From contig CAYUSP010000002.1 of assembly GCA_964447405.1 (NCBI GenBank), positions 186,001-250,000 on the forward strand: a DNA stretch of 64,000 bases. Reading direction: 5' to 3'. The notes under the pieces are model-generated. The model was not told the origin of the DNA. It searched no databases and saw only the letters and a list, made by a program, of their open reading frames with translations. Shown piece by piece: positions 60,224 to 64,000 of this stretch. Position 1 is the stretch's first letter. The number at the start of each line of letters is the position of its first letter. Both the position numbers and the translations under genes were made by a program. Origin of the DNA: JALNZF01 sp964447405 (GTDB lineage Bacteria; Nitrospirota; UBA9217).

Positions 60224-62224
60224 CTATCTTATCGTCCCGGCATAAGCTTTCTTTAATGCCCTGTCAATGAGGGACTCCACATCGAGCACCAGCACCACGC
60301 CGCGGCGGTCGCCAAGCTCCGTGGCGCCGGCGATACCGGGTGTTTCGGAGAATCTCTTGCCGAGCGGCTTGATCACAATCTCCTGCTGGTCTTTGAGCGC
60401 GTCCACCACGATGCCAAGCCGCCGTTCAGCAAGTCCTACGAGAATGACATAAAAGGAACGCCGGTTCGGATCCACCTCGAGGTTGAACAGGCGCGCAAGA
60501 CGAAGGAGCGGTATCGTCTCCTCGCGGACAGCCATCACTTCGCGCCCCTCGACCGTCCCCACCTGGTCAGGTTTTATCTGCAGGACCTCGAGCACTGCGC
60601 TGAGCGGTATGGCAAATACCTGGCCTCCGGACTCGATAATAAGCGCCTTCATGATGGCGAGTGTGATAGGCAGTGTGAGGGTGAACAGCGAACCTTCTCC
60701 GAGCTCGGTGTCGATATCGATCATGCCGGACAGCTTGGAAACATTGCGCTTCACAACATCCATGCCCACGCCGCGGCCTGATATCTCGGTCACCGCCTCC
60801 TTTGTCGTGAAACCGGGAAGAAAGATAAGGTCCAGGATGTCTTTGCGGTCACGAACGGGATCGAGCCCATGGTCCGGGCCGAGCACGCCCTTTTCCATTG
60901 CCTTATTCAGGATGCGCTCCGGGTCCATTCCCGCCCCATCATCCTCGATGGTAATGACCACATGGTTTCCGCGGGGAAGCGCGGTCAATTTCACGATACC
61001 CTGTTCAGGCTTGCCCATTTGTTTTCTGACATCCGCGGCCTCGATCCCGTGGTCGATAGCGTTCCGGATGAGGTGCATGAGCGGATCTGCAAGGTCTTCG
61101 ATCATCAGCTTGTCCAGCTCCGTGTCCTCGCCGTGCAATTGCAGATCAATATCCTTGCCCGCATCCCGGGCATGTTTTCTGACCACCTGCGCAAGGCGGG
61201 TGAATATCTGGCCGATGGGGACCATGCGAACTTCCAGGATGCCCTCCTGAAGCTCGTTTAGTTTGCGTTCGAGGCTGCGATGCGCCTTGTGCAGGTCAAT
61301 TGCCGTGCCGGTGAATCCCAGCGAGGCCCTGAGCTCCTTCGTAATCCGGCCTACGATGTTCTTGATGAGGTGCATCTCGCCCACGGCGTTCATGAGATGG
61401 TCAAGCTTGTAAACGTCGACGCGAACCGTGTTGCTGACGGATTTGAGCGCGCTCATGTCCGTCCTGGGCTCCTCGGTCTTGCGGCCTTCCGCATAGGCTA
61501 CGGGCTCGACGGTAACATTCGGCTTGCCGATCGCCGCGGTCAGTGCTGCTTCATCCCGGCTGGTGCCCAGCACGATCGTGAAGCTGATCCCGCTCCCCCC
61601 ACCGGCAGTCGGCAGGGTGCAGATAATCTCACCCTGTTTTTTGAGCGCTGCATTGAGATCCTTGATCGCGGCCTCGAAGTCCGTCAGTTCGCACTGCGCC
61701 TTGATGAGAAAAAGTTTTTTCCGCTCCCGTATGCATTCCCTGAGCCGATGCTCTTCATACTCGGTAAGAACCTGGAGAATCCCGCGGTCAAGGCTGATCT
61801 GATCACCCAGAGGCTTCTCGGCTTCTCCTGCCGGTTTTGCCTTGAGTAATCCGTCAATAAGCTCCCGGGCGGCTGCAATGTCCTCGAACGGGCGGTGCGC
61901 GTCCGCCTGCTGAACCATTCTGCCGAGCTGGGCGACCGTATCGCTCGCCGCCTCCATGACCTCCCTGCTGAAGCCGACCTTGCCGAGGCGCAGTTCGTCG
62001 AGCAGAAATTCCAGCTTGTGCGCAAGCTCCGACGGCTCCTTGAGCCCGAACATGCCTGCCAGCCCCTTGAACGTATGGATCGAACGGAACAGCGCGTTCA
62101 CTCCGTCGGCATCCACGCGGCCGGCGGCCTGCCCGGTCTCGAGCTCAAGCAGCACCGAGCTCGCTGATTCGAGGATATCTTCAGCCTCGGCGGTGAAATC
62201 TTTTATGGACCGATCGCTCTTCAC
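60224..62224 (-). CDS. cheA: Chemotaxis histidine kinase CheA
   Basis: 666 residues with the standard order: HPt domain with phosphorylated H50 (SIHTFKGLAGMFG), a linker and regulatory-binding region, dimerisation domain (VRVDVYKLDHLMNAVGEM), ATPase (HLIRNAIDHG N-box, DDGAGMD, GRGVGMD) and a C-terminal CheW-like domain (SGGQVFAIPLSAVLEV, GREVMAVREETIPLLRL). The segment at about 145-235 between HPt and dimerisation is longer than usual and shows no clear CheY-binding P2 fold. It is the only CheA in the window and is probably the kinase for both receptor sets. Confidence 0.96.
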   Translation of the reverse strand: MKSDRSIKDFTAEAEDILESASSVLLELETGQAAGRVDADGVNALFRSIHTFKGLAGMFGLKEPSELAHKLEFLLDELRLGKVGFSREVMEAASDTVAQLGRMVQQADAHRPFEDIAAARELIDGLLKAKPAGEAEKPLGDQISLDRGILQVLTEYEEHRLRECIRERKKLFLIKAQCELTDFEAAIKDLNAALKKQGEIICTLPTAGGGSGISFTIVLGTSRDEAALTAAIGKPNVTVEPVAYAEGRKTEEPRTDMSALKSVSNTVRVDVYKLDHLMNAVGEMHLIKNIVGRITKELRASLGFTGTAIDLHKAHRSLERKLNELQEGILEVRMVPIGQIFTRLAQVVRKHARDAGKDIDLQLHGEDTELDKLMIEDLADPLMHLIRNAIDHGIEAADVRKQMGKPEQGIVKLTALPRGNHVVITIEDDGAGMDPERILNKAMEKGVLGPDHGLDPVRDRKDILDLIFLPGFTTKEAVTEISGRGVGMDVVKRNVSKLSGMIDIDTELGEGSLFTLTLPITLAIMKALIIESGGQVFAIPLSAVLEVLQIKPDQVGTVEGREVMAVREETIPLLRLARLFNLEVDPNRRSFYVILVGLAERRLGIVVDALKDQQEIVIKPLGKRFSETPGIAGATELGDRRGVVLVLDVESLIDRALKKAYAGTIR

Positions 62225-62264
62225 TTTGTCACCGCACTCCCAACCCTGAACCCTGGACGTTGAG

Positions 62265-62636
62265 CTATTTCCCCCCCAGCGCCTTGCTGACCGAGGCCAT
62301 GAGGTCTTCCTTATTGAACGGCTTTGCCACGTAGTCCGCTGCCCCGAGGGCCATCCCGCGCTTCATGTCCTCTTCGGTCTTTTCCGTGCTCACGATGATC
62401 AGGGGGATATTTTGATAGGCTGGATTGGATTTCAAATATCCGATCAACTCCAGCCCGTTGATGTCCGGCATATTGATGTCGGTGATGATCAGATCGAACG
62501 GACGAGTGGGAACGGTCTTGAGCGCTTCAAAGCCGTTACCGGCTTCGACAGCGAAGAAGTCACCGGTCTCTTCGAGCGAAACGCGGATCATCGAACGGAT
62601 GGCCTTGGAATCTTCGACAATGAGAACGTTCTTCAT
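62265..62636 (-). CDS. CheY-like response regulator
   Basis: 123 residues, one receiver domain: LIVEDSK, D53 (IITDINMP), IIVSTEK and Lys in YVAKPF. The ATG overlaps the stop of the DUF4388 gene (ATGA), so the two are translationally coupled. It lies directly before cheA, its likely phosphate donor. Confidence 0.93.
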   Translation of the reverse strand: MKNVLIVEDSKAIRSMIRVSLEETGDFFAVEAGNGFEALKTVPTRPFDLIITDINMPDINGLELIGYLKSNPAYQNIPLIIVSTEKTEEDMKRGMALGAADYVAKPFNKEDLMASVSKALGGK

Positions 62637-63841
62637 CGTTTCTCCTTCTGCAGTTCAGCAATTCTTTTTTCCAGCAGCGCTTTTTCCAGCGCCATACCTG
62701 CCTGGTTCATGAAGATCTCCAGTGTTTCAATTTCCTTGATGGGCCGCTTGTCCGGCAGGTTGTCCCCGTACACGACCAGCGCCACCTTGTTGTCCACGAC
62801 CAGCGGTATGGCCAGCACCATGTCGGGAGATTCGCCTCCAAGTTCGTTCAGGAGGTAGCCGTGGCTCGGCAGCGGCTCGAGTGGTCCGAGATAGCTGCGC
62901 CGGTCCTCGATAACAGTTCGGAATACGGATGGCTGTTCCAGCGGGATCTTGATGTTCCGAACCGCCTGGTCAGCCGACCTGCCCTCAAGCTCGATGCCGA
63001 ACTGGCCCAGGCCGCGGACCTCGTCCTTCTTGACCATGAACAGGATGGCACGGTTCACGACCTCGCTGGCATAGCGCAGGATAAGGAGCGTAACCTCCGA
63101 GGTCGCTGTCGGAAAACGCAGCTCATCGAACATGGACTTGAGCGCGATGATCTCTTTGCGGGGGTCTTCCTTTTCGATGCGGCTGCGGAACTCTTCACGG
63201 GCGGGCTCGAACAGGGTGTGAGAAGGCGGAACCTGCTGCGCCGCATAAGGCACAGCGGGCTGAACAGGCGCCGCGGGCTGTCGAGGGAGGGGAGGGGGGC
63301 CGGGCTTCCTGTCGTCACTGGTCCTTTCGTCGTTCCTCTTTTCATCAAGGATCCGGGTACCCTCCATGAGGAGGTATTCGGCGCTGATCCCGGCTTTAAG
63401 CAGGAACTCCTGCGTGTTGATCTCGATATCGTCCCGAAGAGCAATCTCTCCAAGCTCGAAGTTGAAAAAGCCCTCTTCCCATGCCAGCAGATCATATATG
63501 ATTTCTTCGATCTGTTTACGGATAACACTCTGCAGGGTTTGAGCCGGAACCGCGCCCAGCTCGACCAGGATCATGCCGAGCGGTTTATCCGTCTCCTGCT
63601 TCTGAAGCGCCAGTGCCCTGGCCAGCGTGGTTTCATCCAGCATGCCCTGCGACACCAGCATGTTGCCGAGGGAGTCGCGGATACTGTCGCTGGCAGCCTG
63701 GATGACCTGGCCGTCTTTGAAGACAACCATCCCCGTTCCCTTGCGGCTTCTTACGACAAGGGTGCCGGTTTTCTTGCTCAGACTGATGATTTGAAAGATA
63801 TCGGGTAGTGCAAGGTCTTCCAGCCTGCCGACAAGGCTCAT
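62633..63841 (-). CDS. DUF4388 (PATAN) and GAF domain protein
   Basis: 402 residues. The N-terminal DUF4388/PATAN domain opens with MSLVGRLEDLALPDIFQIISLSKKTGTLVV and contains GMVVFKDGQVIQAASD and LGNMLVSQGMLDE, then a helical part with EEGFFNFELGE. A Pro-rich linker at about 180-205 leads to a C-terminal GAF-like domain (VTLLILRYASEVVNRAILFMVKKDEV, DMVLAIPLVVDNKVALVVYGDN). PATAN proteins are scaffolds or regulators linked to surface motility and chemosensing. It is the first gene of the unit and has GGGGGGAATGC before the ATG and a promoter upstream. Confidence 0.9.
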   Translation of the reverse strand: MSLVGRLEDLALPDIFQIISLSKKTGTLVVRSRKGTGMVVFKDGQVIQAASDSIRDSLGNMLVSQGMLDETTLARALALQKQETDKPLGMILVELGAVPAQTLQSVIRKQIEEIIYDLLAWEEGFFNFELGEIALRDDIEINTQEFLLKAGISAEYLLMEGTRILDEKRNDERTSDDRKPGPPPLPRQPAAPVQPAVPYAAQQVPPSHTLFEPAREEFRSRIEKEDPRKEIIALKSMFDELRFPTATSEVTLLILRYASEVVNRAILFMVKKDEVRGLGQFGIELEGRSADQAVRNIKIPLEQPSVFRTVIEDRRSYLGPLEPLPSHGYLLNELGGESPDMVLAIPLVVDNKVALVVYGDNLPDKRPIKEIETLEIFMNQAGMALEKALLEKRIAELQKEKR

Positions 63842-63872
63842 GCATTCCCCCCATGGCGCAGTGTTAGTCGAA

Positions 63873-63900
63873 AGTATAGCAGGTTAGGCATAAAACGCAA
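63873..63900 (-). promoter_or_regulatory. Promoter of the CheA operon
   Basis: Extended -10 TGCTATACT (63881-63873 on the minus strand) with a weak -35 TTGCGT (63900-63895) at 16-base spacing. The DUF4388 start codon follows about 30 bases later. The rest of the window to 64000 shows no supportable gene. Confidence 0.5.
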
Positions 63901-64000
63901 GATACTTCACCGGTTAGAGCTCCTGAGCACGCTTGACGGTCGCCCGTGAAAAGCCGCGATCCTTTCATGCAACAATGCTCTCCTGAATCAGGTGTTCCGG

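Noticed and set aside
63920..64000. Short minus-strand frame near the window end with a KDRGFSRATVKRA-like stretch
   Set aside because: It holds an internal TGA, stops soon after and has too little sequence to judge. It resembles a helix-turn-helix tail only weakly.

Overview
The window looks like chromosomal DNA from a moderately GC-rich, Gram-negative, strictly anaerobic bacterium. It carries the tetrahydrofolate (bacterial) form of the Wood-Ljungdahl pathway, outer-membrane porins, multihaem c-type cytochromes and a large chemosensory repertoire. This mix fits Nitrospirota or Desulfobacterota-like lineages, but no rRNA or other marker in the window settles it. I saw no tRNA, rRNA or CRISPR array.

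Layout. 1-355: 3' end of a glutamate synthase small-subunit/NfnB-type flavoprotein. 420-2020: an IS110-family element with a structured flank. 2024-5769: an AT-richer defence island with an OLD-like ATPase/TOPRIM protein, an Eco29kI-type GIY-YIG restriction enzyme, an m5C methyltransferase and a Vsr repair nuclease. 6310-13560: formate entry (formate-THF ligase, a cNMP-binding protein, selenocysteine formate dehydrogenase and its NuoF/NuoE-like diaphorase subunits). 13702-22039: acetyl-CoA synthase, both corrinoid protein subunits, methyltransferase, a DUF2520 protein, CooC and ThyX. 22260-32725: PanB, a selenocysteine glutaredoxin-like protein, MetF, MetV, selenocysteine MvhD, HdrA, HdrB, HdrC, FolE, 5-formyl-THF cyclo-ligase and a second CooC. 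32922-38455: a vWA membrane protein pair, then receivers, a porin and two periplasmic binding proteins. 38609-41056: RlmN and an unrecognised protein. 41230-49186: chemosensory operon. 49728-58270: an operon for a porin-cytochrome electron conduit (extracellular-type decahaem lipoprotein, MtrA-like, MtrB-like) followed by a binding protein and a chemoreceptor. 58433-63841: second chemosensory operon with CheA.

How it fits together. Formate made by Fdh is loaded onto tetrahydrofolate by Fhs. The methyl branch is finished by MetF/MetV, which sit with HdrCBA-MvhD as in acetogens with the six-subunit complex. AcsE moves the methyl group to AcsCD, and AcsB makes acetyl-CoA. PanB, ThyX, FolE and the cyclo-ligase belong to folate and one-carbon metabolism. 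The cytochrome conduit suggests electron exchange with extracellular acceptors or donors.

Most notable: three genes contain an in-frame TGA at a catalytic or cluster Cys position, each followed at the expected distance by a SECIS-like hairpin: fdhA (Sec347), mvhD (Sec87) and a small exported glutaredoxin-like protein (Sec60). The last two would be truncated or missed by ordinary gene calling.
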